From NCBI RefSeq assembly GCF_010682105.1, contig NZ_JAAGWH010000007.1:58653-122652 (forward strand): a stretch of DNA of 64,000 bases, read 5' to 3'. Positions within the stretch are counted from its first letter, which is position 1. Each line of letters begins with the position of its first letter. The notes below the pieces were generated by a model. The model did not search any database. It was not told where the DNA came from and was given only the letters and a program-made list of their open reading frames with translations. Source of the DNA: Modestobacter muralis. Its GTDB lineage: Bacteria > Actinomycetota > Actinomycetes > Mycobacteriales > Geodermatophilaceae. The translations under genes and the position numbers were made by a program. Positions 43,937 to 52,966 of the stretch are shown here, in pieces.

Positions 43937-44544
43937 GGGACGGCCACGAAGCGCACCCGGGTGCCTGGCTGCAGCAGTGCCGCCGGGTCGCGGGCGAGGT
44001 CGAAGACGGCGACGTCGGTGCGGCCGATGAGCTGCCAGCCGCCGGGGGACTCCCGCGGGTAGACGCCGCTGAACTCCCCGGCCAGTGCCACCGAGCCCGG
44101 CGGCACCCTGGTCCGCGGGGTGGCCCGGCGCGGGACGTCCCACGCACCCCCGGGCTGGACGAGGTAGCCGAACCCGGGCGCGAACCCGCAGAAGGCCACG
44201 GTCCACGGCTCGCCGGTGTGCCGCTCGACCAGCTGGTCGGGCGTCAGCCCCAGCAGCCCGGCGGCGTCGGCGAGGTCGGCGCCGTCGTAGTGCACCGGCA
44301 GCTCGACGGCGTCCCCGGACCGCTGGGCGCCGGGGCGCGGGGTCGTCGTCCGCACCGCCGCGGCCACCGCGGCGAGGGTGGTCCGCGCCGGGTCGGTCAC
44401 CAGCAGCACCGTGCGGCCGGCCGGCACGATGTCGACGACGCCCTCCGGTGGGGCGTCGGCCAGCGCGGCGTAGAGCGCCAGCACGTCGTCCAGCCCGTCG
44501 ACCTCGACCAGCAGCGCGGTGCTGCCGCTGGGCAGCAGTCGCAT
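43933..44544 (-). CDS. pxpB: 5-oxoprolinase subunit B (KipI family)
   Basis: The 203-residue protein has VELPVHYDGADLADAAGLLG, VAFCGFAPGFGYL and TPRTRVPPGSVALAGEFSGVYPRESPGGWQLIG (in part), all typical of PxpB/KipI. It starts at ATG 44544, sharing one base with the pxpA stop. Confidence 0.92.
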   Translation of the reverse strand: MRLLPSGSTALLVEVDGLDDVLALYAALADAPPEGVVDIVPAGRTVLLVTDPARTTLAAVAAAVRTTTPRPGAQRSGDAVELPVHYDGADLADAAGLLGLTPDQLVERHTGEPWTVAFCGFAPGFGYLVQPGGAWDVPRRATPRTRVPPGSVALAGEFSGVYPRESPGGWQLIGRTDVAVFDLARDPAALLQPGTRVRFVAVP

Positions 44545-45299
44545 CAGGCGGTGGCGAACGGGGTCAGGGTGACCCCGGCCGCGGTCAGCGCCGCCCGCAC
44601 CTGCCGGGCGATCCCCACCGCGCCCGGGGTGTCGCCGTGCACGCAGATGGAGCCCGGCGTGAGGGTCAGCTCGCCGCCCTCGACGTCCCGGACCGGCTCG
44701 CCGGCCGCCATGGCCACGCAGCGCGCGGCGATCTCGGCCGGGTCGTGCAGCACCGCGCCGGGCAGCCGGCGGGACACCAGCGTGCCCTCCGGCGTGTAGG
44801 CCCGGTCGGCGAAGGCCTCGTGCACCACGGTCAGCCCGGCCTCGGCGGCCAGGCGCAGCCAGGCCGAGCCGGGGAGCCCGAGCACCGGCAGCGTCGGGTC
44901 CAGCGCCACGACCGCGGCCACCACCGCCGCGGCCTGCTCCTCGTGGTGCACGATCGCGTTGTAGAGCGCGCCGTGCGGCTTCACGTAGCGCACCCGGTCG
45001 CCGGCGATCCGGGCGAAGGCCTGCAGCGCGCCGACCTGGTAGACCACGTCGGCGGTGAGCGCCTCGGGCTCCATGTCGATGAACCGGCGGCCGAAGCCGG
45101 GCAGGTCCCGGTAGCCGACCTGGGCGCCGATGGCGACGCCGGACGCCACCGCCTTGTCGCACACCCGCGCCATGATCGCCGCGTCGCTGGCGTGGAAGCC
45201 GCAGGCGACGTTGGCGCTGGTGACCACGCCGAGCAGCGCGTCGTCGTCGCCGAGGGTCCACTGACCGAAGCCCTCGCCGAGGTCGCTGTTGAGGTCCAT
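44544..45299 (-). CDS. pxpA: 5-oxoprolinase subunit A (LamB/YcsF family)
   Basis: The 251-residue protein begins [12 protein letters not shown] and has [37 protein letters not shown] and [13 protein letters not shown], the full LamB/YcsF pattern. AGGAGG lies 5 nt before ATG 45299. It is the first of the three subunits and follows the transporter gene by 26 nt. Confidence 0.94.
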   Translation of the reverse strand: MDLNSDLGEGFGQWTLGDDDALLGVVTSANVACGFHASDAAIMARVCDKAVASGVAIGAQVGYRDLPGFGRRFIDMEPEALTADVVYQVGALQAFARIAGDRVRYVKPHGALYNAIVHHEEQAAAVVAAVVALDPTLPVLGLPGSAWLRLAAEAGLTVVHEAFADRAYTPEGTLVSRRLPGAVLHDPAEIAARCVAMAAGEPVRDVEGGELTLTPGSICVHGDTPGAVGIARQVRAALTAAGVTLTPFATA

Positions 45300-45325
45300 G
45301 TGCTCCTCCTTGCCCGGTCCGGCGC

Positions 45326-46564
45326 TCAGCGGAACAGGTCGATGACCGGCTGCACCGACCGGACGGCCAGCACCAGCGTCAGCAGCCAGGCGACCCAGCC
45401 GACGACCAGCAGCCAGCGCGGGTAGCGGTAGCCGTTGAGCAGGTCGGCCCGCCGCGTCGCCACCCAGAGCAGGACGGCGATGCCGATGGGCAGCAGCAGC
45501 CCGTTGAACGCCCCGGCGAACACCAGCAGCGTGGTCGGCGCGGTGCCGATGAGCAGGTAGACGGCCGTGGTGACCGCGATGAACCCGACGACCAGCAGCG
45601 TGCGGGTGCGGTCCGACGTCGTCCGGGAGGTCACGAAGGACACCGAGGTGTAGCTGGCGCCGATGACGCTGGTGATGGCCGCGGCCCACAGCACGATGCC
45701 GAACACCCGCAGGCCGACCTCGCCGGCGGCCTGCTGGAAGGCCGAGGCGGCCGGGCTGGCCGGGTCCAGGGCCGCACCACCGGCGACGACGCCGAGGATG
45801 GCCAGGAAGAGCACGACCCGCATGACGGCGGTGATCAGGATGCCGGTGATCGATCCGCGGGTGATGTCCCGGACGTGGCCGGCGCCGCTGACGCCGGAGT
45901 CGAGCAGCCGGTGCGCGCCGGCGTAGACGATGTAGCCGCCGATCGTGCCGCCGACCAGCGTGGTGATCGCCAGGACGTCGACCTGCTCGGGCAGGACGAC
46001 GTTCTTCAGCGCCTCACCGACGGGCGGGCCGGAGGTGAACGCCACGTAGGTGGTCAGCACGATCATCACCAGCCCGAGGACGACGACGATCCGGTCGACG
46101 GCGAGCCCGGCCTTCTTGCTCAGGAAGATGCCGATGGCGATCAGCGCGGACAGCGCGCCGCCGAGCTTGGGGTCCAGGCCCAGCATCGCGTCCAGGCCCA
46201 GCCCGGAGCCGGCGACGTTGCCGATGTTGAACACCAGCCCGCCGACGAGCAGGAACGCGGCCATCACCCAGCCGAGGCCGGGCAGCACCAGGTTGCCCAG
46301 CTCCTGAGCGCGGCGGCCGCTGACCCCGATCACCCGCCAGACGTTGAGCTGCAGCGCGATGTCGACCAGGATCGAGATGACGATCGCGAAGGCGAAGGCC
46401 GCGCCCAGCCGCACGGTGAAGGTGGTGGTCTGGGTGATGAAGCCGGGCCCGATGGCCGAGGTGGCCATCAGGAACATCGCGCCCAGCAGCGTCGACCGGG
46501 TGCTGGTCGCCAGTCGCCCGCCGGTCGGTGCCGCGCTGTCCGTGCCGTGCGCCTCGTGTGCCAT
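45326..46564 (-). CDS. NRAMP-family transporter linked to 5-oxoproline metabolism
   Basis: The 412-residue protein has about eleven membrane helices. The first conserved helix reads [14 protein letters not shown] instead of the metal-binding DPGN of true NRAMP metal transporters, so it is unlikely to move manganese. Homologues (YcsG of Bacillus) sit beside ycsF/kipI genes, and uptake of 5-oxoproline or a related acid is inferred. I use ATG 46564 (MAHEAHGTD), because the open frame upstream runs through the promoter. Confidence 0.85.
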   Translation of the reverse strand: MAHEAHGTDSAAPTGGRLATSTRSTLLGAMFLMATSAIGPGFITQTTTFTVRLGAAFAFAIVISILVDIALQLNVWRVIGVSGRRAQELGNLVLPGLGWVMAAFLLVGGLVFNIGNVAGSGLGLDAMLGLDPKLGGALSALIAIGIFLSKKAGLAVDRIVVVLGLVMIVLTTYVAFTSGPPVGEALKNVVLPEQVDVLAITTLVGGTIGGYIVYAGAHRLLDSGVSGAGHVRDITRGSITGILITAVMRVVLFLAILGVVAGGAALDPASPAASAFQQAAGEVGLRVFGIVLWAAAITSVIGASYTSVSFVTSRTTSDRTRTLLVVGFIAVTTAVYLLIGTAPTTLLVFAGAFNGLLLPIGIAVLLWVATRRADLLNGYRYPRWLLVVGWVAWLLTLVLAVRSVQPVIDLFR

Positions 46565-46635
46565 GGGTGCTCCCCGGTCGGGTCGGTCGGTGCCGCGCGG
46601 GCGGCGTCCGTCGGGGCTGTGCCCCTTGCCGGGTG

Positions 46636-46665
46636 AACCTAGGGAGTTGTTCAACAATCCGACAA
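46636..46665 (-). promoter_or_regulatory. pxp operon promoter with embedded operator
   Basis: On the minus strand TTGTCG (46665-46660) and TAGGTT (46641-46636) are 18 nt apart. Between them lies the palindrome TTGTTCAACAA (46647-46657). Its minus-strand half GGATTGTTGA repeats the first ten bases of the operator at 31703, upstream of the other FCD-GntR gene. The divergent GntR gene at 46722 is the likely repressor. Confidence 0.55.
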
Positions 46666-46721
46666 GGGGATGGGCGGACAATTAACTGCGACGACACACG
46701 CCGACGGGGCAGGATGGCCGC

Positions 46722-47435
46722 ATGACCGACGCCGCGGACCAGGGCTGGCTGCGCACCGTCGCCCACGAGGTGCGCAGCTTCGACCGGTCCAGCACCGCCG
46801 AGCGGGTCGCTGAGCTGCTGCGCGCCCGGGTCATCGAGGGCGACCTGCCGCCGGGCACCCGGCTGAGCGAGGAGCAGCTGGTCGAGGTGCTGCACGTCTC
46901 CCGGAACACGCTGCGCGAGGCGTTCCGGCTGCTCACCCACGAGGGCCTGCTGGTGCACCGGCTGCACCGCGGCGTGTTCGTCCCCGAGCTCGACGAGGAC
47001 GACCTGGTCGACCTGTACCGCGCCCGCCGGGCCATCGAGTGCGGCGTCGTCGCGCGCCTGGAGGGCACCGACGCCGTCCGGCTGCGGCCGCTGCACGACG
47101 CGGTCGCCGCCGCCGAGGACGCCGCCCGGCGCGGTGACTGGCCGGCCGTCGGGACGGCGAACATGCGCTTCCACCTCGCCCTGGTCGCCCTCGGCCGCAG
47201 CCGCCGGCTGGACGAGACGGCGGCGCGGCTGTTCGCCGAGCTGCGGCTGCTGTTCCACACCGTGGACGCCCCGCGGCCGCTGCACGAGCCCTACGTCCAG
47301 CGCAACCGGGCCCTGCTGGACCTGCTGGCCGCCGGGGAGACCGTGCGGGCGGCGGAGGAGCTCGACGCCTACCTGTACGACTCCGAGACCCAGCTGCGCA
47401 CCGTCCACCGCGACTCCCCCCGGAGGAACCCATGA
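46722..47435 (+). CDS. GntR-family regulator (FCD subfamily)
   Basis: The 237-residue protein has the winged helix [32 protein letters not shown] (in part) and an FCD domain with [30 protein letters not shown] and [16 protein letters not shown]. It is divergent from the NRAMP-pxp operon and overlaps the YcsI-like gene by 4 nt, so it most likely regulates 5-oxoproline use. Confidence 0.9.
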   Translation: MTDAADQGWLRTVAHEVRSFDRSSTAERVAELLRARVIEGDLPPGTRLSEEQLVEVLHVSRNTLREAFRLLTHEGLLVHRLHRGVFVPELDEDDLVDLYRARRAIECGVVARLEGTDAVRLRPLHDAVAAAEDAARRGDWPAVGTANMRFHLALVALGRSRRLDETAARLFAELRLLFHTVDAPRPLHEPYVQRNRALLDLLAAGETVRAAEELDAYLYDSETQLRTVHRDSPRRNP

Positions 47436-48220
47436 CCACCACCCTGCCGGCTGCCGACCCCTCCGCCGCCCGCGCGCAGTTCCGGGCGGGCCTGACCGTG
47501 CCCTCCTCGGGTTGGGCGCCCGGGTACACGCAGGCCAACCTCGTCGTCCTCCCGCGGGACTGGGCGTACGACATGCTGCTGTTCGGCCAGCGCAACCCGC
47601 AGCCGGTGCCGCTGCTGGACGTGACCGACGCCGGGTCCCACCGCACCGTCCTGGCCCCGGACGCCGACCTGCGCACCGACCTGCCGCGCTACCGGGTCTG
47701 GCGGGACGGCGAGTGCGTCGACGAGCCGACCGACGTCACCGACCTGTGGGGTCCGGACCTGGTCGCCTTCCTGATCGGCTGCAGCTTCAGCTTCGAGACC
47801 GCGCTGCTGGACGCCGGGGTGCCGGTGCGCAACATCGAGCAGGGCCGCAACGTGTCGATGTACCGCACCGACCGGGAGTGCCGGCCCGCCGGGCGGCTGT
47901 CGGGCCCGCTGGTCGTCTCGATGCGCCCGGTGCCCGGCTCCCTGGTGGCCACCGCGGTGCAGGTGACCGGCCGGATGCCGCAGGTGCACGGTGCGCCGGT
48001 GCACGTCGGTGCCCCGGCCGGGCTGGGCATCGCCGACCTCGCGCGGCCGGACTTCGGCGACCCGGTGGAGCTGGCCGACGGCGACGTCCCGGTGTTCTGG
48101 GCGTGCGGGGTCACCCCGCAGGCGGCGCTGATGGCCTCCCGGCCCCCGTTCGCGATCACCCACGCCCCGGGGCACATGTTCGTCACCGACGTCCCGGACG
48201 CGGTGTACCGCCAGCCGTAG
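47432..48220 (+). CDS. DUF1445 / YcsI-type putative hydro-lyase
   Basis: The 262-residue protein has [24 protein letters not shown] (in part), [29 protein letters not shown] and [33 protein letters not shown] (in part), the YcsI/DUF1445 pattern. This family recurs beside pxpABC, and related proteins act on D-glutamate/5-oxoproline. It overlaps the GntR stop (ATGA). Confidence 0.88.
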   Translation: MTTTLPAADPSAARAQFRAGLTVPSSGWAPGYTQANLVVLPRDWAYDMLLFGQRNPQPVPLLDVTDAGSHRTVLAPDADLRTDLPRYRVWRDGECVDEPTDVTDLWGPDLVAFLIGCSFSFETALLDAGVPVRNIEQGRNVSMYRTDRECRPAGRLSGPLVVSMRPVPGSLVATAVQVTGRMPQVHGAPVHVGAPAGLGIADLARPDFGDPVELADGDVPVFWACGVTPQAALMASRPPFAITHAPGHMFVTDVPDAVYRQP

Positions 48221-48221
48221 G

Positions 48222-49253
48222 TCAGCCCTGCCGGACGTCCTCGGCGCAGCGTTCGAAGGTCGCGGTGTTCTGCGCCCGCTCGGCGCTGCTGAGGTCGCCG
48301 CCGTCCGGGGCGGTGACCGGGCCGCCGGTCCAGCTCAGGTCCCGGCCCGAGGGCGCCAGGGTCACCCGGAAGCCCTGCGGCGTCAGGCAGTCCCGCAGCC
48401 GCAGCCAGTAGGCGGCGTCCTGGTCGGGGTGCAGCGGCACACCGCGCAGCGGGGCGTTGAGCGTCCGCGGCGCGCCGGCGGCCACGATGTGCTCGCCCCG
48501 GTAGGCGATCGCGATGCCGGCGTGGTCGACCAGCGGGGTGGTCACCTCGCCCAGTGACACCCCGTCCACCACGGGCAGCTCGGCGTAGGAGCGGGCCAGC
48601 CGGCCCGAGGCGTCGCGGTCCTGGCCGGGGGAGTACTCGACCCGGTCGCCGGGCAGGCCGACCACCACCAGCGGCCCGGTGGCGGCGCCGGCGTCCTGCA
48701 GCGTGATCGGCACGCCGGGCGCCGCGTCGCCGGTGCCCAGCCACAGCGTCAGCCGCTCGGGCGGGGCACCGGTGCGGCCGGCGAACCACGCGGTCCGCAG
48801 CTGGTCGCCGACCCGGCCCATGACCAGCGCCCAGCGGTGTCCCCCGGGGACGTCGCCGGCGAACAGCACCCGGCGGGTGTCGGCCGGCGGCGACAGCACG
48901 CCCAGCGCCGCGTTCGGCGGGCTGGCCCACTCGATGGCCTGCACGCCGGCCAGGAACGCCGCGTCCCCGGCCAGCGACCCGCGGGTGGGGACGTCGTAGA
49001 GCGAGGGACCGGTGGGCCCGGCGGCCACCTCCGCGGTCACGGCGGGCGCCGGCGGTGGGTCCGCCGGGCGCCCGGGCACGACGGCCAGGACGACGGCGGC
49101 CCCGACCGCGGCGGCACCGGCGACGCGCGCCGCACCGAGCCGGCGGCGCCGGGTGCGCAGGGCGAGGACGCGCGCGGCCGTGTCGGCGGGACGGGGTGCC
49201 TGCCGGGCGAGCCGGGTGAGCCGGTCCTGCAGGTGCTGCTCGACGTCGGTCAT
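48222..49253 (-). CDS. Single-pass membrane protein, tandem paralogue 3
   Basis: The 343-residue protein has a short cytosolic head (VEQHLQDRLTRLARQAPRPADTAARVLALRTRRRR), one membrane helix near residues 42-60, and a large exported domain with RGSLAGDAAFLAGV, DTRRVLFAGDVPGGHRWALVM and a closing GGDLSSAERAQNTATFERC. The same layout occurs in the next two genes. I do not recognise the domain. The sigma-factor neighbour suggests an anti-sigma-like or surface-sensing role, but no zinc-binding anti-sigma motif is visible. Confidence 0.75.
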   Translation of the reverse strand: MTDVEQHLQDRLTRLARQAPRPADTAARVLALRTRRRRLGAARVAGAAAVGAAVVLAVVPGRPADPPPAPAVTAEVAAGPTGPSLYDVPTRGSLAGDAAFLAGVQAIEWASPPNAALGVLSPPADTRRVLFAGDVPGGHRWALVMGRVGDQLRTAWFAGRTGAPPERLTLWLGTGDAAPGVPITLQDAGAATGPLVVVGLPGDRVEYSPGQDRDASGRLARSYAELPVVDGVSLGEVTTPLVDHAGIAIAYRGEHIVAAGAPRTLNAPLRGVPLHPDQDAAYWLRLRDCLTPQGFRVTLAPSGRDLSWTGGPVTAPDGGDLSSAERAQNTATFERCAEDVRQG

Positions 49254-49296
49254 CCCACCCCTCTCCAGGTCCCGGGGTGCCCCTGGTCGCGAGGGC

Positions 49297-50319
49297 TCAC
49301 TCCTGGGCGGCGCCGATGAAGCAGTCCTCGCTCGCCCGTTCCCGGTCGGCCTGTTCGGTGCTGGACAGGTCGCCGGTCCGGGGGTCCTCGAAGTAGACGC
49401 CCGCGCTCGGCGGGGCCGCCTCGACGGTGAAGCCGTTCGCGACGAGGCACTCGGCGACCTCGGCCGGGTCGGGGGGACGGGTGGGGTACTGGGTCCTGGT
49501 CCACGGCGGGGTGCCCGTCATCAGGAAGGACTCCACCGGTGTCCGCACCCCGTCCCGGCGCACGTACAGCTCCGGTGACGTGTCGGGGCCGTAGGCGACC
49601 GGTGCGCGCACGAGGCCGAGCGGCACGCCGTCGACCTCGGGCAGGGTGACGGCGGTGCGGACCAGGGTGCCGTCGGGGGCGCGGTCGAGGGTGGCGGAGT
49701 ACTCGGCGGCCACCCCGGGGTCGGTGAGCACCACCAGCGGGCCGGTGTCCGCGGAGACGTCCATCAGGGCGACCGGCTCGTCGGCCGAGACCTGCACGGG
49801 CCCGAAGGCCTCGGTCAGCTCCGCCGGCGCGGCCCCGCTCGGCCCCGCGAACCAGTTCAGCACCCACTGGGGCCCGTTGCTGGCCATCACCACGGCCCAG
49901 CGGTGCCCGCCCGGGACGTCGGCGGCGTAGACGACCCGGCGGGTGGCGGGGTCGAAGGGGCGGGCGTACCCGCTGCCGCTGGGCGGCGGCGACCAGGGCA
50001 GCGCCGCCAGCTCGGCCAGCAGGGCTGCGTCACCGGCGAGCGACCCGCGCGGGGGCTGGTCGTAGGCGGCCGGCGGCGGGGAGCCCGCCCGGGTGACCGG
50101 CGCCGCCTGGACGGCGGGGGCGGCATCCGGACGGGCGAGCGTGGCGGCGGTGCCCAGCACCAGGACGGCGACGACGGCGGCGACCCAGCGGACGGCGCGC
50201 AGCCGGCGGGAGCGGTTCATGTCGAGGACGCGGTCGAGGGTGCTGCCGTCGGCCGGGGGGAGGGCGTGTCCGGCCAGCCGGGTGAGCCGGGCGCGCACGT
50301 CCTGGCGCACGTCGGTCAC
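49297..50319 (-). CDS. Single-pass membrane protein, tandem paralogue 2
   Basis: The 340-residue protein repeats the layout: head VRQDVRARLTRLAGHALPP, helix AVRWVAAVVAVLVLGTAATLA, then PPRGSLAGDAALLAELAALPW, DPATRRVVYAADVPGGHRWAVVM, EPVALMDVSADTGPLVVLTDPG and the closing TGDLSSTEQADRERASEDC. It is clearly homologous to both neighbours and closest to the gene at 50316. GTG 50319 overlaps the preceding stop (GTGA). Function is unknown. Confidence 0.75.
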   Translation of the reverse strand: MTDVRQDVRARLTRLAGHALPPADGSTLDRVLDMNRSRRLRAVRWVAAVVAVLVLGTAATLARPDAAPAVQAAPVTRAGSPPPAAYDQPPRGSLAGDAALLAELAALPWSPPPSGSGYARPFDPATRRVVYAADVPGGHRWAVVMASNGPQWVLNWFAGPSGAAPAELTEAFGPVQVSADEPVALMDVSADTGPLVVLTDPGVAAEYSATLDRAPDGTLVRTAVTLPEVDGVPLGLVRAPVAYGPDTSPELYVRRDGVRTPVESFLMTGTPPWTRTQYPTRPPDPAEVAECLVANGFTVEAAPPSAGVYFEDPRTGDLSSTEQADRERASEDCFIGAAQE

Positions 50320-51356
50320 CCGCTGCTGGCCGCGGTGTGGCACTCCGCGGTCGCCTGCTCGTGGACCGCCTCCTCGGCGCTGGTGCGGTCCGGTGTCCCC
50401 GTCTCGCTGTAGCCGAACTGGCCCTCGCCCGGGCCGACGTCCACCGTGTAGCCCAGCGCGGTCAGGCAGGGGACCAGCACCGCCATGTCCGGCGGACCAC
50501 CGGCGCCGCCGTACCAGCGCTCCCACGGCGCGGGCGAGCTGTAGCGGATGTCCCAGATGGCGTCGGTGCCACCCGCTGCCGCGCGGAGCTCCCCGGCGCT
50601 CCAGACGACCGGCGTGGGCACGAGACCCAGCGGCACGCCGTCGACCGTCGGCAGCGGCTGGAAGTCGCGGACGAGGCTGCCGTCGGGTGCGCGGTCGAGG
50701 CTGGGCGAGTACTCGTAGGTGGCGCCGGGGTCGCCGAACACCATGATCGGGGCGGTGTCGGCGGAGACGTCCATCAGCGCCAGCGGCTCGGTCGGTGACC
50801 AGAGGGTGGGGTACGACGCCTCGGTGAGGTCCGCGGCATCGGCGCCGTCCGGCCCGGTGAACCAGTTCACCGCCCACGACTGGCGTGTCCGGGCCATCAC
50901 GAGCGCCCACCGGTGGCCGTTCGGGACGTCGGCGGCGTACACCACCCGGCGGGTGTCCGGCTCGATCTGCGTGCTGGTGCCGGTCGTCTGGTCCAGGGCC
51001 GGGGACCAGGACAGCGCCGCCACCTCGGCCAGGAACCCGGGGTCGTCGGCCAGCGACCCGCGCGGCGGCTGCTCGTAGACCGCCGGCGGGGGAGCGGGCG
51101 GACGGGTGGAGGGCGGGGCAGCCGGCGCGGCCGCCGCCACCGGGGGCACGTCCGGCCGGGCGAGGGTGGTGGCGGTGCCCAGCACGACGACGGCCACGGC
51201 GCCGGCGACCCAGCGGACCGCGCGTTGCCGCCGGTGGCGGTTCACCTCGACCGCCCGTCCGGCGGTGTCCGCCGGCCCGTCGACCGCGGTAGTGGGCACC
51301 CGGATCGCGAGCTGCTGCAGCCGCGCGGCGACGTCCTGTGCCCGGGGGCCGGTCAC
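50316..51356 (-). CDS. Single-pass membrane protein, tandem paralogue 1
   Basis: The 346-residue protein has head RAQDVAARLQQLAIRVP, helix AVRWVAGAVAVVVLGTATTLA, a Pro/Ala-rich linker and an exported domain with PPRGSLADDPGFLAEVAALSW, DTRRVVYAADVPNGHRWALVMA and EPLALMDVSADTAPIMVFGDPG. It starts with a GTG overlapping the sigma-factor stop, so it is made together with that protein. It is the first of three tandem copies. Confidence 0.75.
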   Translation of the reverse strand: MTGPRAQDVAARLQQLAIRVPTTAVDGPADTAGRAVEVNRHRRQRAVRWVAGAVAVVVLGTATTLARPDVPPVAAAAPAAPPSTRPPAPPPAVYEQPPRGSLADDPGFLAEVAALSWSPALDQTTGTSTQIEPDTRRVVYAADVPNGHRWALVMARTRQSWAVNWFTGPDGADAADLTEASYPTLWSPTEPLALMDVSADTAPIMVFGDPGATYEYSPSLDRAPDGSLVRDFQPLPTVDGVPLGLVPTPVVWSAGELRAAAGGTDAIWDIRYSSPAPWERWYGGAGGPPDMAVLVPCLTALGYTVDVGPGEGQFGYSETGTPDRTSAEEAVHEQATAECHTAASSG

Positions 51357-52063
51357 GACGGCCGCCGGTAGATGGCCCACGGGTCGCTGCTGTCGTCCGC
51401 CGGGTCGCTGCCGTCGTCCGCCGGGGCGGGGCCGGCGGGTGCGACGGCCGGTGCGGGGTCCGGCCGGGCCGGTGCCTCCGGGGTGCCCGGACGGCGGAAG
51501 ACCGCGTCCGCCTCCCCGGTCGCCGGCGGGGCGGCCGTCCAGGTGTCGGTCGCTGTGGGTGCGGCGACCGGCGTCGGCTCGGGCTCGAGCAGGTCGCCCA
51601 GCCGCTCGACGGCGGCGTCGAGCACGTCGGCCACCGTCTGCGGGGAGCGGTCCAGCAGCGTCGCCACCGACTCCTCGTCCAGTCCCTCGACCAGCCGCAG
51701 GACGACGACCACCCGGGCCGTCGGGCCGAGGGCGGCCAGCGCCGCCAGCCAGCGCCGGTCGCCGGGGTCGAGTCGCCCGCCGTCCGTCCGGTCGTCGTCC
51801 GGGCCCGGCAGGGTGCCGATCGAGCCGCCCGCGACCGAGGGCTCCGTGCGGCCCAGCGCGCCCTCCACGAGTGCCCCGCGGGTGTCGGCCAGGGCGTCCG
51901 CGGGGGAGCCCAGCCGGCGCCAGCGGCGGTGGGTGCGGGCCAGCGCCGTCACCACGAGGTCGTCGGCCTGCTCGGGGTCGCCGGTCAGCAGCAGCGCGGT
52001 GCCCCGCAGCTGCGGCTCGCAGTCGGCGACGAAGGCCGCGAAGTCGTCGGTCCGCCGGTCCAT
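51353..52063 (-). CDS. SigE-family ECF-like RNA polymerase sigma factor
   Basis: The 236-residue protein has a sigma-2-like head (FAAFVADCEPQLRGTALLLTGDPEQADDLVVTALARTHRRWRRL, in part) and a sigma-4-like region (LAALGPTARVVVVLRLVEGLDEESVATLLDRSPQTVADVL, in part). The last 70 residues are a Pro/Ala/Asp-rich tail ending DPWAIYRRPS, unusual for the family. It is coupled to the three membrane paralogues. GGGGAGG precedes ATG 52063. A GGAAC box with a downstream GTG in its own promoter hints at self-control. Confidence 0.8.
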   Translation of the reverse strand: MDRRTDDFAAFVADCEPQLRGTALLLTGDPEQADDLVVTALARTHRRWRRLGSPADALADTRGALVEGALGRTEPSVAGGSIGTLPGPDDDRTDGGRLDPGDRRWLAALAALGPTARVVVVLRLVEGLDEESVATLLDRSPQTVADVLDAAVERLGDLLEPEPTPVAAPTATDTWTAAPPATGEADAVFRRPGTPEAPARPDPAPAVAPAGPAPADDGSDPADDSSDPWAIYRRPS

Positions 52064-52093
52064 GCCCGTCCTCCCCGCTCTCGTCGCCGCACT

Positions 52094-52114
52094 GTAGGGG
52101 TCCGGAACCGTTCC
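52094..52114 (-). promoter_or_regulatory. ECF-type promoter candidate with palindromic GGAAC
   Basis: Plus-strand positions 52104-52114 read GGAACCGTTCC, a palindrome giving GGAAC on both strands. On the minus strand GGAAC is followed 17 nt later by GTG within TACAGTGC, like an ECF -35/-10 pair aimed at the sigma gene. Confidence 0.4.
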
Positions 52115-52141
52115 GTCGGCGAGGCGGCACACTCCACGGTG

Positions 52142-52915
52142 ATGAGTCCACCCGATCCGGCCGTCGTCGCCCGGCTGCGTGCCGCCGGGTGCGTGTTCGC
52201 CGAGGACGAGGCGGAACTGCTGCTGGCTGCTGCACCGACCGCCGCCGTGCTCGACGGGCTGGTCGCGCGGCGGGTCGCCGGGGAGCCGCTGGAGCAGGTG
52301 CTCGGGTGGGCGGAGTTCTGCGGGCAGCGGTTCGCCGTCGAGCCCGGTGTCTTCGTGCCGCGGCGGCGCACCGAGCTGCTGGTGCGCGCGGCGGTGCAGG
52401 GAGCCCGGCCGGGCGCCGTCGTGCTGGACCTGTGCTGCGGCGTCGGCGCGGTGGGGGCGGCGGTCGCCACCGCGCTGGGGCCGGTCGAGCTGCATGCCGC
52501 GGACGTCGACCCGGCCGCCGTCCGCTGCGCCCGGCGCAACCTGGCCGGGCGGGGCACGGTGCACGAGGGCGACCTGTTCGCGCCGCTGCCGGCCGGGCTG
52601 GCCGGCCGGGTCGACGTGCTGGTGGTCAACGCGCCCTACGTGCCGACCGACGCGATCGCGCTGATGCCGCCGGAGGCCCGCGACCACGAGGCGCGGGCGG
52701 CGCTGGACGGCGGCGCCGACGGGCTCGACGTCCACCGCCGGGTCGCCGCGGGGGTGCGGCGCTGGCTGGCGCCCGGCGGGTCGCTGCTGATCGAGACCAG
52801 CCGCCGGCAGGCACCGGGGACGCAGGCGCTGGTCGCCGCCGCCGGGCTGGCCGCGCGGGTGGTCACCGACGACGACCTCGACGGCACCGCCGTGATCGGC
52901 CGGCTCGACCCCTGA
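52142..52915 (+). CDS. PrmC-related N5-glutamine methyltransferase-like protein
   Basis: The 257-residue protein has an N-terminal helical domain ending PLEQVLGWAEFCGQRFAVEPGVFVPRRRTE and an SAM domain with VVLDLCCGVGAVGAAVA and a catalytic loop VNAPYVP. PrmC/HemK has NPPY; here it is NAPY, as in the actinobacterial PrmC-related family of unknown substrate. Another protein than release factor is therefore likely methylated. CACACT just upstream of GTGATG suggests a leaderless mRNA. Confidence 0.83.
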   Translation: MSPPDPAVVARLRAAGCVFAEDEAELLLAAAPTAAVLDGLVARRVAGEPLEQVLGWAEFCGQRFAVEPGVFVPRRRTELLVRAAVQGARPGAVVLDLCCGVGAVGAAVATALGPVELHAADVDPAAVRCARRNLAGRGTVHEGDLFAPLPAGLAGRVDVLVVNAPYVPTDAIALMPPEARDHEARAALDGGADGLDVHRRVAAGVRRWLAPGGSLLIETSRRQAPGTQALVAAAGLAARVVTDDDLDGTAVIGRLDP

Positions 52916-52920
52916 GACCG

Positions 52921-52957
52921 ACGACGGCCCGTTCCCCCGAGGGGAACGGGTCGTCGT
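52921..52957. terminator. Bidirectional terminator hairpin
   Basis: ACGACG-G-CCCGTTCCCC (52921-52937) pairs with GGGGAACGGG-T-CGTCGT (52941-52957), sixteen pairs with one G-T position and a 3-nt loop. It lies between convergent stops at 52915 and 52967. Confidence 0.8.
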
Positions 52958-52966
52958 GGTGGACGC

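Noticed and set aside
39959..44062. 1367-codon open frame on the plus strand
   Set aside because: It crosses purU, the MFS gene and the pxp genes in another phase, with arginine-rich, non-protein-like composition. It is a GC artefact.
45326..46564. Manganese/iron NRAMP transporter
   Set aside because: The DPGN metal-binding motif in the first helix is replaced by GPGF, and the neighbours are 5-oxoprolinase subunits.
48222..51356. Anti-sigma factor calls for the three membrane paralogues
   Set aside because: The cytosolic heads lack the HxxxCxxC zinc motif and any clear anti-sigma fold, so only a possible sensing role is stated.
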